Source: Mycobacterium sp. NS-7484 (lineage in GTDB: Bacteria > Actinomycetota > Actinomycetes > Mycobacteriales > Mycobacteriaceae). From it: 64,000 nucleotides of DNA. Where the stretch lies: positions 1 through 64,000 of the forward strand of contig NZ_MBEJ01000088.1 of assembly GCF_001953975.1 (NCBI RefSeq), read 5' to 3'. The position numbers were made by a program, and so were the translations under genes. This document shows, in pieces, positions 17,869 through 27,050 of this stretch; the first letter of the stretch is position 1, and each line of letters begins with the position of its first letter. Under the pieces are notes generated by a model. That model was not told where the DNA came from and ran no database searches. It worked only from the letters and a program-made list of their open reading frames with translations.

Positions 17869-18690
17869 ATGCGCGTGACCTGGATGGCAAAGCTCACAGT
17901 CGGCGCGGCTGTGCTGGCCGCCGGGGTCTCGGCGTGCGCCGTGTCGGGCAGCAGAACGGTGGGGGCCGGGTCCACCGGCCCCATGGCTGCGCCGAGTCAT
18001 CCACCGGCGGCGGCGGACCCGTTGTCACACGCCGGGGCCGAGACGGTGACGCCGGATCGACGGGTGGGCGCGCTGTTCCTCGGCGACACCACGATGCACA
18101 CCTGCAGCGCCTCGGTGCTGGACAGCACCACCGGCGATCTCATCCTCACCGCGGCACACTGCCTCCTCGACGGCGCCGACACGACGTTCGTGCCCGGCTA
18201 CGGCGAGGGCGGCGGGGACACGTGGCACGTCAGCACCGTCTATCTGGATCCACGTTGGACCGACGGGCAGGACCCACAGGCCGACTACGCCATCGTGCGG
18301 GTGACCGGCCGTTCCGGCTCCAGCCTGCTGGCCGACGCCGGCGGCGGACTGACGCTGGGTTCGGCGCCGGCGGCGGGCACCGCGGTCACGGTGACCGGTT
18401 ACCCCATGGGTGAAGGCGGCAGTCCACTGGCCTGTCGCGGCGCGACTGAGTGGTCGCCGCAGGGATTTCCGGCTTTGGCCTGCGCCGGCCTCACCGACGG
18501 ATTCAGCGGTGCACCGTGGGTTTCCGGGTCGACGGTGACGGGATTGGTCGGCGGGCTCGACGGCGGCGGCTGCGACGACGACGTCTCTTATTCACCGCGA
18601 TTCGACGGGCGGATCGCAGCTCTGCTGGCCCGGGCCGAGGCCGGCGGCGACGGCGATTCCGCGCCGGCCGCGTTCGATTCGGACTGCTAG
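17869..18690 (+). CDS. Trypsin-like serine protease lipoprotein
   Basis: A 273-residue secreted protease-like lipoprotein. A signal sequence ends in lipobox VSAC with Cys23. The chymotrypsin-fold triad is visible: His in LTAAHC, Asp in ADYAIVRV and Ser in GFSGAPW (a variant of GDSGGP). Paired cysteines (HTCSAS/AHC, LACRG/LACAG) suggest disulfides. ATG 17869 is taken as start, but ATG 17884 would give a more typical lipoprotein n-region. M. tuberculosis has sthA at about this place, so this looks like a lineage-specific gene. The substrate is unknown. Confidence 0.8.
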   Translation: MRVTWMAKLTVGAAVLAAGVSACAVSGSRTVGAGSTGPMAAPSHPPAAADPLSHAGAETVTPDRRVGALFLGDTTMHTCSASVLDSTTGDLILTAAHCLLDGADTTFVPGYGEGGGDTWHVSTVYLDPRWTDGQDPQADYAIVRVTGRSGSSLLADAGGGLTLGSAPAAGTAVTVTGYPMGEGGSPLACRGATEWSPQGFPALACAGLTDGFSGAPWVSGSTVTGLVGGLDGGGCDDDVSYSPRFDGRIAALLARAEAGGDGDSAPAAFDSDC

Positions 18691-18796
18691 ACCGGAAGTG
18701 CGCGCGGCTTATCCCCAGCGCAGGATTCATCCCCAGCCACCGGCCGAGGCGCCCGCGGAGTCGCGGTTTGACGGTGCCGGTTGACACGGTCGGTCC

Positions 18797-19879
18797 ATGA
18801 CAACACCATCGTCCGCCCCGCAATTCGACTACCACCTCAACCGGCCGGGTGCGCTGATCGCCGCATTACCGGCGGTTCTGGGCTTCGTGCCACAGCAGAG
18901 CCTCGTCGTCGTCACCGTCAGCCGCGGTGAATTGGGTTGCGTCATGCGCGCCGACCTGAGCACTGACATGACCGACATGGCCGAGCGCATCGAGCATCTG
19001 GTCGAACTGGCGGACGCGGCAGGCGCGGACGCGGTGATCGCGGTCATCGTGGACGCGGGATGTGAGCACAGTGCGGACTGCCAGACCTGTGATGACCGCT
19101 ACCGCGATCAGGCACTGATGTTGGACCGGGACCTGGCAGCCGTCGGCATCGAACTCTATGCCGCGCATGTCGTGGACCGAGTGGCCGCGGGTGGCCGCTG
19201 GCGCTGCGCCGACGGCTGTGGCGAAGCGGGATATGTCGATGATCCGGATGCCTCCCCGCTGGCGGCCGCCGCGGTGCTGGACGGTCGGCGGCTCTACGCC
19301 AGCCGCGACGAACTGCTGCAGGTGATCGAGCCCGATCCGGTCGCTGCGGCGTCGATGAAGCGTTCGTTGGCGTTCGCGACGCAACGGCCCGGGTGTCCGG
19401 AGGCCCGTCCCGATGCCGATGTGCGCGGCGACGTCGAGGCCGTGATGGCCGCGGCCTTGCAGGTGGCCGACGGGCAGGTGCCCGCTCATGCCGAGGTGGC
19501 GCGATTGGCACTCGGGCTGGCCGATCCCAGGGTCCGCGACACGCTCTACGCGTTGGCGGTCGGGGAGTGCGCGGAGCAGGCCGAAGCCCTGTGGGGCATG
19601 CTGGCCCGCAATCTGCCGGAACCGTGGCGTGTGGAAGCGCTTGTTCTCCTGGCATTTTCGGCGTACGCGCGCGGCGACGGCCCACTGGCCGGGGTATCGC
19701 TGGATGCTGCCCTACAGGCCAGACCGACCCATCGGATGGCCGGAATGCTCGACACCGCACTGCAATCGGGGATGCGACCCGAACGCATCCGGGAGTTGGC
19801 GATCACCGGGTATCGGATGGCCGAGCAACTCGGCGTGCAGTTGCCGCCACGCCGGACGTGGGGCCGACGGGCCGGTTGA
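18797..19879 (+). CDS. DUF4192-family protein
   Basis: A 360-residue soluble actinobacterial protein (Rv2712c position). Its N-terminus has the DUF4192 signature: FDYHLNRPGALIAALPAVLGF, then PQQSLVVVTV. A conserved cysteine pair around CEHSADCQTC could bind metal or form disulfides. The C-terminal half is Ala/Leu-rich helical repeats resembling TPR-like packing (LGLADPRVRDTLYALAVG; ARGDGPLAGVSLDAAL). No function is known. It converges on ideR with a ten-base gap. Confidence 0.82.
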   Translation: MTTPSSAPQFDYHLNRPGALIAALPAVLGFVPQQSLVVVTVSRGELGCVMRADLSTDMTDMAERIEHLVELADAAGADAVIAVIVDAGCEHSADCQTCDDRYRDQALMLDRDLAAVGIELYAAHVVDRVAAGGRWRCADGCGEAGYVDDPDASPLAAAAVLDGRRLYASRDELLQVIEPDPVAAASMKRSLAFATQRPGCPEARPDADVRGDVEAVMAAALQVADGQVPAHAEVARLALGLADPRVRDTLYALAVGECAEQAEALWGMLARNLPEPWRVEALVLLAFSAYARGDGPLAGVSLDAALQARPTHRMAGMLDTALQSGMRPERIRELAITGYRMAEQLGVQLPPRRTWGRRAG

Positions 19880-19889
19880 GGTTGAGGTG

Positions 19890-20579
19890 TCAGACCTTTT
19901 CGACGCGGACCGCGTGCGCCATGTGATGGGGCAGTTCCACCTGCTGGTGCCCGGGAATCACGATCATCACACCGCCGTGGTCGGTGGCCTCCACGGTGAC
20001 CCTGGCATTGGGCACCACACCGGCATCCTTGAGCCGGCCGATGAGCTCGGTGTCGCCCTGGACGTGTTCGGTGAGCTGGCGCACCACCACGGCCACCGGC
20101 AATCCGACCGGAAGCTCGGTGAGCCGCACGAGGCTGACATCGTCGATACCGATCGTGCCGACACCCAGGTCGGCGAGGCCGGGGATGGGGTTGCCGAACG
20201 GTGAGGTGGTCGGGTTGTCGAGCACCTGGACCAGCCGGCGCTCGACATCCTCACTCATCACGTGTTCCCAGCGGCAGGCCTCAGCGTGCACGTCCTCCCA
20301 CGGCAATCCGATCACGTCGACCAACAGTCGTTCGGCGAGCCGGTGCTTACGCATCACGGCCACAGCGAGGGCGCGGCCCTTCTCGGTCAGCTCCAAGTGG
20401 CGGTCGCCCGCGACGTGCAGCAGGCCATCGCGTTCCATCCGCGACACCGTCTGACTGACCGTCGGTCCGCTTTGATCGAGGCGCTCGGCAATACGCGCAC
20501 GCAGCGGCACCACGCCCTCTTCCTCGAGGTCGTAGATAGTCCGGAGGTACATCTCTGTGGTGTCGACCAGATCGTTCAT
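19890..20579 (-). CDS. ideR: Iron-dependent repressor and activator IdeR
   Basis: A DtxR-family Fe(II)-sensing regulator of siderophore, storage and iron-uptake genes. The 229-residue protein has an N-terminal winged helix and a dimerisation domain carrying both metal sites: Met10, Cys102, Glu105, His106 and His79, Glu83, His98. All are present by counting. A C-terminal SH3-like domain follows (about 145-229). It is nearly identical in layout to M. tuberculosis IdeR (230). It lies downstream of sigB in the same orientation, but a strong terminator separates them. Confidence 0.97.
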   Translation of the reverse strand: MNDLVDTTEMYLRTIYDLEEEGVVPLRARIAERLDQSGPTVSQTVSRMERDGLLHVAGDRHLELTEKGRALAVAVMRKHRLAERLLVDVIGLPWEDVHAEACRWEHVMSEDVERRLVQVLDNPTTSPFGNPIPGLADLGVGTIGIDDVSLVRLTELPVGLPVAVVVRQLTEHVQGDTELIGRLKDAGVVPNARVTVEATDHGGVMIVIPGHQQVELPHHMAHAVRVEKV

Positions 20580-20707
20580 GCGCGCCTTCCCAGCCCAAAC
20601 GTCAACCGACAGTCTACCGTTCTCGGCGGTCTATCTGCGGTGCATCACCGGGGCGTCGGGCCATCCATCCCGGCCGGGGAAACGCCAGGACACGCCCGCA
20701 AAAACGA

Positions 20708-20736
20708 CATGCCCCGCCGGAAACCGGCGGGGCATG
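20708..20736 (-). terminator. Intrinsic terminator of sigB
   Basis: Read on the minus strand just after the sigB stop: a perfect 13-bp GC-rich stem (CATGCCCCGCCGG / CCGGCGGGGCATG) with a three-base loop, then TCGTTTTTGC. Stem plus T-tract is a canonical rho-independent terminator and separates sigB from ideR. Confidence 0.85.
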
Positions 20737-20747
20737 CCATGGGGGGA

Positions 20748-21707
20748 CTAGCTGGCGTAGGAGCGGAGCCGATCCGCCCGCTCGCCGTTGCGCAGCTTGG
20801 CCATCACCTCGCGCTCGATCTGTCGGACCCGTTCACGCGACAGGCCGAACAGCTTGCCGATCTGGTCGAGTGTGCGGGGCTGGCCGTCGTCGAGACCGAA
20901 CCGCAACCGGATGACCTGCTGTTCACGCTCATCGAGGGTGGCCAGCACGTGGCGGATGTCGGTGTGCAGAAGCTCGGAGATGACGGCGTTCTCGGCCGAC
21001 ATCGCCTCGGAGTCCTCGATGAAGTCGCCCAGCGGGGCTTCCTCGTCGGTACCCACCGGCATGTCCAGGCTCACCGGGTCGCGGCTGTGCTCCAGCAGGT
21101 CGTTGATCTTCTCGACCGGGATGCCGGACTCCTCGGCCAGTTCCTCGTCGGTGGCCTCGCGACCGAGGTTCTGGTGCATCTCGCGCTTGATCCGGGCCAG
21201 TTTGTTGACCTGCTCGACGAGGTGGACGGGGAGCCGGATGGTGCGGCTCTGATCGGCCATCCCGCGGGTGATCGCCTGCCGGATCCACCAGGTGGCGTAC
21301 GTGGAGAACTTGAAGCCCTTGGTGTAGTCGAACTTCTCCATCGCACGGATCAGACCCAGGTTCCCCTCCTGGATCAGGTCCAGCAGCGGCATGCCGCGGC
21401 CGGTGTAGCGCTTGGCCAGAGAGACCACCAGACGCAGGTTGGCCTCCAGCAGGTGTCGACGGGCAGCCTCACCATCACGGACCACAGTGGCCAAGTCACG
21501 CTTGCGGTTCTCACCGAGGCGCTTTTTCGTGTCCAGCACGTGCTGGGCGTACAGGCCCGCTTCGATCCGCTTGGCCAGCTCAACTTCATCGGCGGCATTG
21601 AGCAACGCCGTTTTACCGATGCCGTTCAGATACACGCGCACGAGGTCGGCGGCAGGGCTCTGGGCGTCCAGATCACTGTCGACGCGGCTTGTGGTGGCAT
21701 TTGCCAT
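20748..21707 (-). CDS. sigB: Principal-like sigma factor SigB
   Basis: A group 2 sigma-70 factor for stress and stationary-phase transcription. It has 319 residues. Region 1.2 ([29 protein letters not shown]), region 2 ([38 protein letters not shown]), region 3 and region 4.2 helix-turn-helix ([19 protein letters not shown]) are complete. The long acidic N-terminus of SigA is absent. The start at 21707 is fixed by TCAGGAGG upstream; an earlier ATG at 21737 lies past that site. A SigE/SigH-type promoter lies just upstream. Confidence 0.96.
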   Translation of the reverse strand: MANATTSRVDSDLDAQSPAADLVRVYLNGIGKTALLNAADEVELAKRIEAGLYAQHVLDTKKRLGENRKRDLATVVRDGEAARRHLLEANLRLVVSLAKRYTGRGMPLLDLIQEGNLGLIRAMEKFDYTKGFKFSTYATWWIRQAITRGMADQSRTIRLPVHLVEQVNKLARIKREMHQNLGREATDEELAEESGIPVEKINDLLEHSRDPVSLDMPVGTDEEAPLGDFIEDSEAMSAENAVISELLHTDIRHVLATLDEREQQVIRLRFGLDDGQPRTLDQIGKLFGLSRERVRQIEREVMAKLRNGERADRLRSYAS

Positions 21708-21743
21708 GACGGCCTCCTGATCGGCTCGAACTGTCATGACCTA

Positions 21744-21771
21744 CAACGTCGTAGGCCCCTTGAGAGTTCCC
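21744..21771 (-). promoter_or_regulatory. SigE/SigH-type promoter of sigB
   Basis: On the minus strand GGGAAC (21771-21766), a 17-base spacer and CGTTG (21748-21744). This matches the ECF consensus GGAAC-N17/18-GTT that drives sigB from SigE/SigH in other mycobacteria. The -10 lies 36 bases from the sigB ATG. Confidence 0.75.
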
Positions 21772-21854
21772 GCCGATGGCCGGTTTCATGCCCGTTGAGC
21801 TGCAGTTTTTCCGGACCGACCTGAGAATGTCCTGAGAATAGCTAAAGAAGCCGC

Positions 21855-22283
21855 TCAGCTGGGGTCATCGTCGTCGGATCGATCCCGGTCCGGTTGCGGC
21901 GCCACATATCCGTCGCTCTGCAGGGCCGGCCGCTGGGCGGTGGGAAACAGCGGAATCCGGTTCCCGTGGCCGGCGTAGCGGCGTGGCTCTTCGGCTCGGC
22001 GCGGCGGTCGATCGTTGGCGATCAGTACTGCCATCCACGGCAACGGAATCGAGACAAGGATGATCCCCAGAGAGATCAGTCCGTTCTGCCAGATGTTGTA
22101 GGCGACCGCGGCCAGGATGAGTGCCGGGATGCGGAAGGCCATCAATGTCAGGTACTTGCGCACGCGCTGACGGTGCTGCACTTCGTAGGCGGGTGCGGCC
22201 TGGGTGATGAGGATCGGGCGGGCTTCCTCGCCGAAATCGTCGCCGAAATCGTCGTCGAAACTCAGCTCGTGGCTTTGTTTCAT
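21855..22283 (-). CDS. DUF3099 small membrane protein
   Basis: A 142-residue protein (Rv2709 position). It has an acidic N-terminus (LSFDDDFGDDFGEEARP), the conserved ITQAAPAYEVQHRQRVRKYLTLM segment, and two membrane helices (IPALILAAVAYNIW and ISLGIILVSIPLPWMAVLIA). A cytoplasmic Pro/Arg/Asp tail follows. The function is unknown. The start is uncertain: GAGG is almost adjacent to ATG 22283, and a GTG at 22301 is also possible. It lies upstream of sigB, with the sigB promoter in between. Confidence 0.78.
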   Translation of the reverse strand: MKQSHELSFDDDFGDDFGEEARPILITQAAPAYEVQHRQRVRKYLTLMAFRIPALILAAVAYNIWQNGLISLGIILVSIPLPWMAVLIANDRPPRRAEEPRRYAGHGNRIPLFPTAQRPALQSDGYVAPQPDRDRSDDDDPS

Positions 22284-22360
22284 ACCTCTACTGTTCCACA
22301 CCTCGCCCGGGTGGCGACAGGTGGATTTCGGTGCGCGTCCCAGCCAGGCAGAATAAGGAC

Positions 22361-22597
22361 ATGCAGACCCAAACCATCGAGCGCCCGGACACCGACGAAC
22401 GCGTCGACGACGGGACCGACGACGACAGCCCGAAGTTCTTCCATTACGTCAAGAAGGACAAGATCGCCGAAAGTGCCGTCATGGGTACACACGTGGTTGC
22501 GCTGTGCGGCGAGGTCTTTCCGGTGACGAAGGCGGCCAAGCCCGGCTCGCCGGTGTGCCCGGATTGCAAGAAGATCTACGAATCCCTCAAGAAGTAG
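22361..22597 (+). CDS. DUF3039 small zinc-ribbon-like protein
   Basis: A 78-residue conserved actinobacterial protein (Rv2708c position). The core KFFHYVKKDKIAESAVMG...HVVALCGEVF...SPVCPDCKKIYESLK holds His and three Cys that probably bind one zinc. An acidic N-terminal segment precedes it. AAGGAC upstream supports ATG 22361. The stop overlaps the 3' end of the convergent YihY gene by 11 bases. Function unknown. Confidence 0.85.
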   Translation: MQTQTIERPDTDERVDDGTDDDSPKFFHYVKKDKIAESAVMGTHVVALCGEVFPVTKAAKPGSPVCPDCKKIYESLKK

Positions 22598-23567
22598 GCG
22601 GGTCAGTGCGCTCGGGCCCCGGTGTTCCGACCGGTGCCTGAGCGCCACCGTTGAGCGCCCTGACCTCCAGCCACTCCCGCAAGCGCCTGGCATGCGTATC
22701 CGCGGCGGGCCATTCTTCCTGTATCGCGGCGTTGAGTTCGGCGCCCAGCATGATGGCGAACCCCAGGAAGAATGCGAACAACAGGAATGCGATCGGCGTG
22801 GCCAGCGCCCCGTACGTGTAGCCGGTACTGGTGATCCACGTCAGGTAGATCCGCAGGCCGAATGTGGCCACAAGGAAGACCACGGTGGCCAGCACCGCGC
22901 CCAGCACCAGGCGGTGCGTCGGAATCGGGTCGGGCAATGACACCCGGTACAGGACCGTCACGCCGACGAAGATCGCGAGGAACAACGCCGGGAAGTAGCC
23001 GTAACGGAGCACGTTGTCGAGGGTGTCGGGGATGTGCTCGGAGATCGCCCGGGGCCCCAGCGCCACCACCGGTGCCGCCGCGATCGCGAACAGCAGCATG
23101 ATCACGTACAGGCCGAGCGCGTAGAACCGCTGCCGCACCGGATGGCGCAGCGGCGTCTGACCGTGGGCCTCCACGATGGAATCCACGAATGCCGACACCG
23201 CCGACGACCCGGCCCACAGCGAGATCACGAAGCCGATCGACACCACCTCGCCGCGGGCACCCTTGACGATGTCGCGGATCGTCGGCTCGATGATCTCGTT
23301 GACGACGTTGGGGGAGAAGAAGCTGTTCGCCGCGTTGATCAGCTGATCCTGGATCGTCGGCAACGTATCCGGCCCGAACAGCGGCGCGATGTACGCCAGG
23401 CTGCCCAGCATCCCCAGCAGGAGGGGAGGCAGGGACAACGCGCACCAGAACGCCGCCTGTGCCGACTCCGAAAAGATGGAATCGTCCCAGCTCTTCGACA
23501 ACGTGCGTCGAGTGAGATGCCAGATGTGGTGGCGTGATGGTGGTACTGGTAGCGGCTGGCCAGTCAT
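22587..23567 (-). CDS. YihY/virulence factor BrkB-family membrane protein
   Basis: A 326-residue inner-membrane protein with six predicted helices (Rv2707 position). The family core is seen in AAFWCALSLPPLLLGMLGSLAYI, the central SIGFVISLWAGSSAVSAFVDSI and the last helices AFLLFAFFLGFAIMLGAELNAAI. The C-terminal cytosolic tail is variable. The family was once called RNase BN in error; the real role is unknown, possibly in transport or envelope stress. ATG at 23567 has no strong ribosome-binding site. Confidence 0.87.
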   Translation of the reverse strand: MTGQPLPVPPSRHHIWHLTRRTLSKSWDDSIFSESAQAAFWCALSLPPLLLGMLGSLAYIAPLFGPDTLPTIQDQLINAANSFFSPNVVNEIIEPTIRDIVKGARGEVVSIGFVISLWAGSSAVSAFVDSIVEAHGQTPLRHPVRQRFYALGLYVIMLLFAIAAAPVVALGPRAISEHIPDTLDNVLRYGYFPALFLAIFVGVTVLYRVSLPDPIPTHRLVLGAVLATVVFLVATFGLRIYLTWITSTGYTYGALATPIAFLLFAFFLGFAIMLGAELNAAIQEEWPAADTHARRLREWLEVRALNGGAQAPVGTPGPERTDPPTS

Positions 23568-23640
23568 GACCAGTCAAGCATTACTGACGAAACGTGCTCC
23601 TGCCCAGGCGGGTGGTGTCGGAGATGGCAGCTGATGGCCG

Positions 23641-23832
23641 TCAGGCGTCTGCGGCGCTGGTCTCCAGCACCGCGGCCAACTCGACCAGCTTGGCTTCGTG
23701 TTCGTTCGCGTGGTGCTGGCAGAAGAGCAACTCGGCTCCTGAGGGTAGCTTCGCGCGCACCCGTGCGGCAGCGCCGCAACGATCGCAGCGATCGGCTCTG
23801 GTTAGCTCCGGACTTGTCAGAGTTGCGTTCAT
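23641..23832 (-). CDS. Small zinc-ribbon protein (DUF7455-like)
   Basis: A 63-residue protein with a clear four-ligand metal motif: CDRCG near residue 17 and FCQHH near residue 40. The helical end is EHEAKLVELAAVLE. The start is set by GGAGGAG upstream of ATG 23832. Similar short proteins lie next to sigB/sigA in actinobacteria and are annotated DUF7455. Function unknown; a regulatory or RNAP-associated role is only a guess. An ECF-like promoter candidate lies about 66 bases upstream. Confidence 0.8.
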   Translation of the reverse strand: MNATLTSPELTRADRCDRCGAAARVRAKLPSGAELLFCQHHANEHEAKLVELAAVLETSAADA

Positions 23833-23897
23833 GGCTCCTCCGTCTTCTGCTCTGCGCGTCCCGGCAAAGGCGCCGAGACTGCGTATGTCTACTCTGT

Positions 23898-23925
23898 CAG
23901 ACGTTTTGGCTTCCGGTGTTGTTCC
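23898..23925 (-). promoter_or_regulatory. Possible ECF-type promoter for the zinc-ribbon gene
   Basis: On the minus strand GGAAC (23925-23921), 17 bases, then CGTCTG (23903-23898). Spacing equals that of the sigB promoter in this window, but the -10 has GTC rather than GTT, so this is a weak call. Confidence 0.3.
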
Positions 23926-23991
23926 CCAGGGGTACACCGGTGTGTCGTGTCTCACTTGGCCGGCGCGTTGCTGACCGGGCAGGCTGAGGAT

Positions 23992-24366
23992 ATGCATCGA
24001 TTGCCGCGTGTCCTGGTTCACTTGTGCGGCGCCGATGATTGGCGGCGGGCCCAGGGTGGCAGTGAGTACCGGCCGGACTCCTTGATCACGCAGGGCTTCA
24101 TCCACCTCTCGGCCCCCGAACAGGTGCATCTGCCCGCCAACCGGCTCTACTTCGGGCGCCGCGACCTGGTGCTGCTGCACATCGACCCGGCCAAGTTGGC
24201 GGATCCGGTGCGCTGGGAGCCCGGAGTGCCAACGGACCCCGAGGCCATGGTGTTCCCGCACCTGTACGGCCCGCTTCCGGTGGCCGCTGTGATGTCCACC
24301 ACGCGCTATGCGCCCGATGCCGACGGGCGATTCGCGCCGCTGGCCGGCGACGCGCCGTCGCCGTAG
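23992..24366 (+). CDS. DUF952-family protein
   Basis: A 124-residue protein (Rv2705c position) with the DUF952 pattern. Marks are LVHLCGADDWRRAQ, then the substrate-pocket-like GFIHLSAPEQV, RDLVLLHIDPAKL and the terminal FPHLYGPLPVAAV. The family has an ADP-ribosyltransferase-like or glutathione-transferase-adjacent reputation but no firm function. ATG 23992 follows TGAGGAT. It converges on sigA. Confidence 0.85.
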   Translation: MHRLPRVLVHLCGADDWRRAQGGSEYRPDSLITQGFIHLSAPEQVHLPANRLYFGRRDLVLLHIDPAKLADPVRWEPGVPTDPEAMVFPHLYGPLPVAAVMSTTRYAPDADGRFAPLAGDAPSP

Positions 24367-24375
24367 CTCCCAGGC

Positions 24376-24396
24376 GGCTGCCCCGACGGGGCGGCC
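24376..24396. terminator. Hairpin between DUF952 gene and sigA
   Basis: GGCTGCCCC-GAC-GGGGCGGCC, nine pairs including one G-T, lies in the 53-base convergent gap. A short pyrimidine run (TCTTCTCT) follows on the plus strand. It is probably a terminator used by one or both genes. Confidence 0.5.
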
Positions 24397-24419
24397 GATC
24401 TTCTCTGGCTGTCGGGGAC

Positions 24420-25859
24420 TCAGTCCAGGTAGTCGCGCAGCACCTGGGAGCGGCTCGGGTGACGCAGCTTGCTCATGGTCTTCGACTCGATCTGGCGGAT
24501 GCGCTCACGGGTGACGCCGTAGACCTGACCGATCTCGTCGAGGGTGCGCGGCTGGCCGTCGGTCAGGCCGAACCGCAGCCGCACCACGCCGGCCTCGCGC
24601 TCCGACAGCGTCTCCAGCACGGACTGCAGCTGATCCTGCAGCAGGGTGAAGGACACCGCGTCGACGGCCACCACGGCCTCGGAGTCCTCGATGAAGTCAC
24701 CGAGTTGGCTGTCACCCTCGTCGCCGATGGTCTGGTCCAGCGAGATGGGTTCACGCGCGTACTGCTGGATCTCCAGCACCTTCTCCGGCGTGATGTCCAT
24801 TTCTTTGGCCAGCTCTTCGGGCGTGGGCTCGCGGCCCAGGTCCTGCAGCAGCTCACGCTGGATGCGGCCGAGCTTGTTGATCACCTCGACCATGTGCACC
24901 GGGATACGGATGGTGCGGGCCTGGTCGGCCATGGCACGGGTGATGGCCTGGCGGATCCACCAGGTGGCGTAGGTGGAGAACTTGTAACCCTTGGTGTAGT
25001 CGAACTTCTCGACCGCGCGGATCAGGCCGAGGTTGCCCTCCTGGATGAGATCCAGGAACGCCATGCCGCGGCCGGTGTAGCGCTTGGCCAGTGAGACCAC
25101 GAGGCGCAGGTTGGCTTCCAGCAGGTGGTTCTTGGCACGGTCGCCGTCGCGGCAGATCCACTGCATGTCGCGGCGCTGCTGCACGGGCAGCTTCTCGCCC
25201 TTTTCCACCAGCTCGGCGAGCTTCTGTGTGGCGAACAGGCCGGCCTCGATGCGCTTGGCGAGCTCGACCTCTTCTTCGGCGTTGAGCAGCGCCACCTTGC
25301 CGATCTGCTTCAGGTAGGCGCGGACCGAGTCGGCCGATGCCGTGAGCTCGGCGTCCTTGCGGGCCTGCCGCAGGGCCTCGGATTCTTCTTCGTCCCAGAC
25401 GAAGTCGCCGGAGGCCTTGTCCTTCTCCGATGGCTCGGGATGCTCGTCATCTCCCTCGGCGGGCTTGGCGGCCGGTGTGGCCGCCTTGGCATCCTTGCCG
25501 TCCTCGGCGTCGTCTTCGTCCTCGTCGTCGTCGGAATCCTCGACGTCGTCATCGGTGTCGAGATCGTCGTCGAGCTCGAGGTCGGTGTCGTCGACGTCGA
25601 GATCCTCGCCGGGCTCGGCCTCCAGATCGTCGGTGGTCTCGAGATCGTCGTTGACGTCTTCCGGCTTGGCCGCGGCCTTGGCGGCCCGCTTGGCCGGAGC
25701 CTTTTTGGCTGCCGCGCGTGGCTTGGTGGCGGTGCCGCCCTCGGCCTTGGCTGCGGTGCTCTTGGCTGCCCGCTTGGCTGGGGCCTTCTTGGCGGGAGTC
25801 TTGGTAGCGGTGCGCTTCACCGGCTCGTCGGTCGCCGGGCTTGCCTTTGTCGCTGCCAC
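24420..25859 (-). CDS. sigA: Principal sigma factor SigA
   Basis: The housekeeping sigma-70 factor. The 479-residue protein has an N-terminal Lys/Ala-rich then Asp/Glu-rich low-complexity region (about 1-150). The conserved regions follow: [20 protein letters not shown] (1.2), [16 protein letters not shown] and [12 protein letters not shown] (2), region 3, and [19 protein letters not shown] (4.2). The last 320 residues look almost identical to M. tuberculosis SigA. The GTG at 25859 (reading [14 protein letters not shown]) is chosen by similarity; AAAGGG lies five bases before it. The low-complexity part is about 50 residues shorter than in M. tuberculosis. Confidence 0.96.
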   Translation of the reverse strand: MAATKASPATDEPVKRTATKTPAKKAPAKRAAKSTAAKAEGGTATKPRAAAKKAPAKRAAKAAAKPEDVNDDLETTDDLEAEPGEDLDVDDTDLELDDDLDTDDDVEDSDDDEDEDDAEDGKDAKAATPAAKPAEGDDEHPEPSEKDKASGDFVWDEEESEALRQARKDAELTASADSVRAYLKQIGKVALLNAEEEVELAKRIEAGLFATQKLAELVEKGEKLPVQQRRDMQWICRDGDRAKNHLLEANLRLVVSLAKRYTGRGMAFLDLIQEGNLGLIRAVEKFDYTKGYKFSTYATWWIRQAITRAMADQARTIRIPVHMVEVINKLGRIQRELLQDLGREPTPEELAKEMDITPEKVLEIQQYAREPISLDQTIGDEGDSQLGDFIEDSEAVVAVDAVSFTLLQDQLQSVLETLSEREAGVVRLRFGLTDGQPRTLDEIGQVYGVTRERIRQIESKTMSKLRHPSRSQVLRDYLD

Positions 25860-26064
25860 GTACACCCTTTCGGTCTCGCGTATTTTTCAGTGGGCATGGG
25901 CATACTCCACCGAAAGCGTCTGCTGTCGAATGTCGGCGTTCTTATCGTCTGGGATATTCACCGCTATTCGGTAGGCGGCCGCCGAAGACCATTGTAACGA
26001 CAGTGTGGGTGTACACCGCGCCGAGCGGCAAATTTCGACAGCTCATCGCGGCGAAGCGGCAAAG

Positions 26065-26889
26065 TTACCCCACGGTAGCTTGTGGCCCGAGAATTACTGC
26101 GGGTTCCTGACTGGCCATGGCGGCACCCACGATGCCCGCAGTGTTGAGCAACGCCGCGGGCACGATCGGGGTACGGATCTTCAACAGCGGCAGCCATTTG
26201 TCGGCCTTGCGGCTGATGCCGCCACCGGCGATGAACAGGTCCGGCCAGATCGCATTCTCGATGGCCACCAGAACCTTGTTCACCTCTTCGGTCCAGCGCG
26301 CGTAACTCCAGTCCTTGCGTTCCTTGACCGAGGATGCGGCCCGGTGTTCGGCCTCCTTGCCGCCTACCTCCAGATGGCCAAACTCGGTGTTGGGCAACAA
26401 CACACCGTTGTGGATCACCGCCGAGCCGATACCGGTGCCGAACGTCAGCAGGACCACGACACCGGAGTTGTCCTTGCCTGCCCCGTAGTGCTCCTCGGCG
26501 AGCCCGGCCGCATCGGCGTCGTTGAGCACGCGCACCGGTTGACCGCCGAGTGCTGCGCTGATCACCTCGGCGGCGTTGACGCCGATCCAACCCTTGTCGA
26601 CATTGGCGGCGGTGCGCACGATGCCGTCGGTGACGACGCCCGGGTAGGTGACACCCACCCGTCCGGTCCAGCCGAACTCGGCAACCACCGCAGCCACCGT
26701 TTTCGCCACCGCGTCAGGGGTCGCCGGCTGCGGCGTGTCGAGCTTGAACCGCTCGCCGATCAACTGGCCGGTGTCGAGGTCGACCATCCCTCCCTTGATT
26801 CCGCTGCCGCCGACGTCGACACCGAATCCGCGGCGGCCCGACTCGCCGGTGGGCCCTGAACCTGGTGCGGACGTGTCGGGTGCGGTCAT
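26065..26889 (-). CDS. ppgK: Polyphosphate glucokinase
   Basis: A ROK-family kinase that phosphorylates glucose using inorganic polyphosphate or ATP. The 274 residues carry GVDVGGSGIKGGMVDL (phosphate 1), the catalytic Asp in LNDADAAGLAE and TFGTGIGSAVIHNG (phosphate 2). GHLEVGGKEAEH and the PolyP-type SYARWTEEVNKVL segment follow. AAAGGAG upstream of ATG 26889 sets the start. It lies immediately upstream of sigA on the same strand, with a 205-base spacer, as in other mycobacteria. Confidence 0.95.
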   Translation of the reverse strand: MTAPDTSAPGSGPTGESGRRGFGVDVGGSGIKGGMVDLDTGQLIGERFKLDTPQPATPDAVAKTVAAVVAEFGWTGRVGVTYPGVVTDGIVRTAANVDKGWIGVNAAEVISAALGGQPVRVLNDADAAGLAEEHYGAGKDNSGVVVLLTFGTGIGSAVIHNGVLLPNTEFGHLEVGGKEAEHRAASSVKERKDWSYARWTEEVNKVLVAIENAIWPDLFIAGGGISRKADKWLPLLKIRTPIVPAALLNTAGIVGAAMASQEPAVILGPQATVG

Positions 26890-27050
26890 GGGTGCTCCTT
26901 TGCGGACAGGCGGAGGGACAAACCAAGGCAGCGCCCCCACCCTAATCGCTGAACGGCGCGGCGGTTGCACCTTGCGATCGAACGCTGGGCGCCCCGTGCT
27001 GTCATCCACGCCGAGGCGACTTTTCGGCCGGAAGATGTTGCGATAGAGCG

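Noticed and set aside
21738..22301. A longer start for the DUF3099 or sigB genes
   Set aside because: For sigB the strong TCAGGAGG lies before ATG 21707. For DUF3099 no candidate has a well-spaced site, so the similarity-favoured start was kept.
25308..25859. The acidic and Lys/Ala repeats at the SigA N-terminus as an insertion or repeat element
   Set aside because: Low-complexity N-termini of this kind are normal for mycobacterial SigA; only the length varies.
25975..25984. GGCGGCCGCC palindrome upstream of sigA as an operator
   Set aside because: Short pure-GC palindromes are expected by chance at this base composition.
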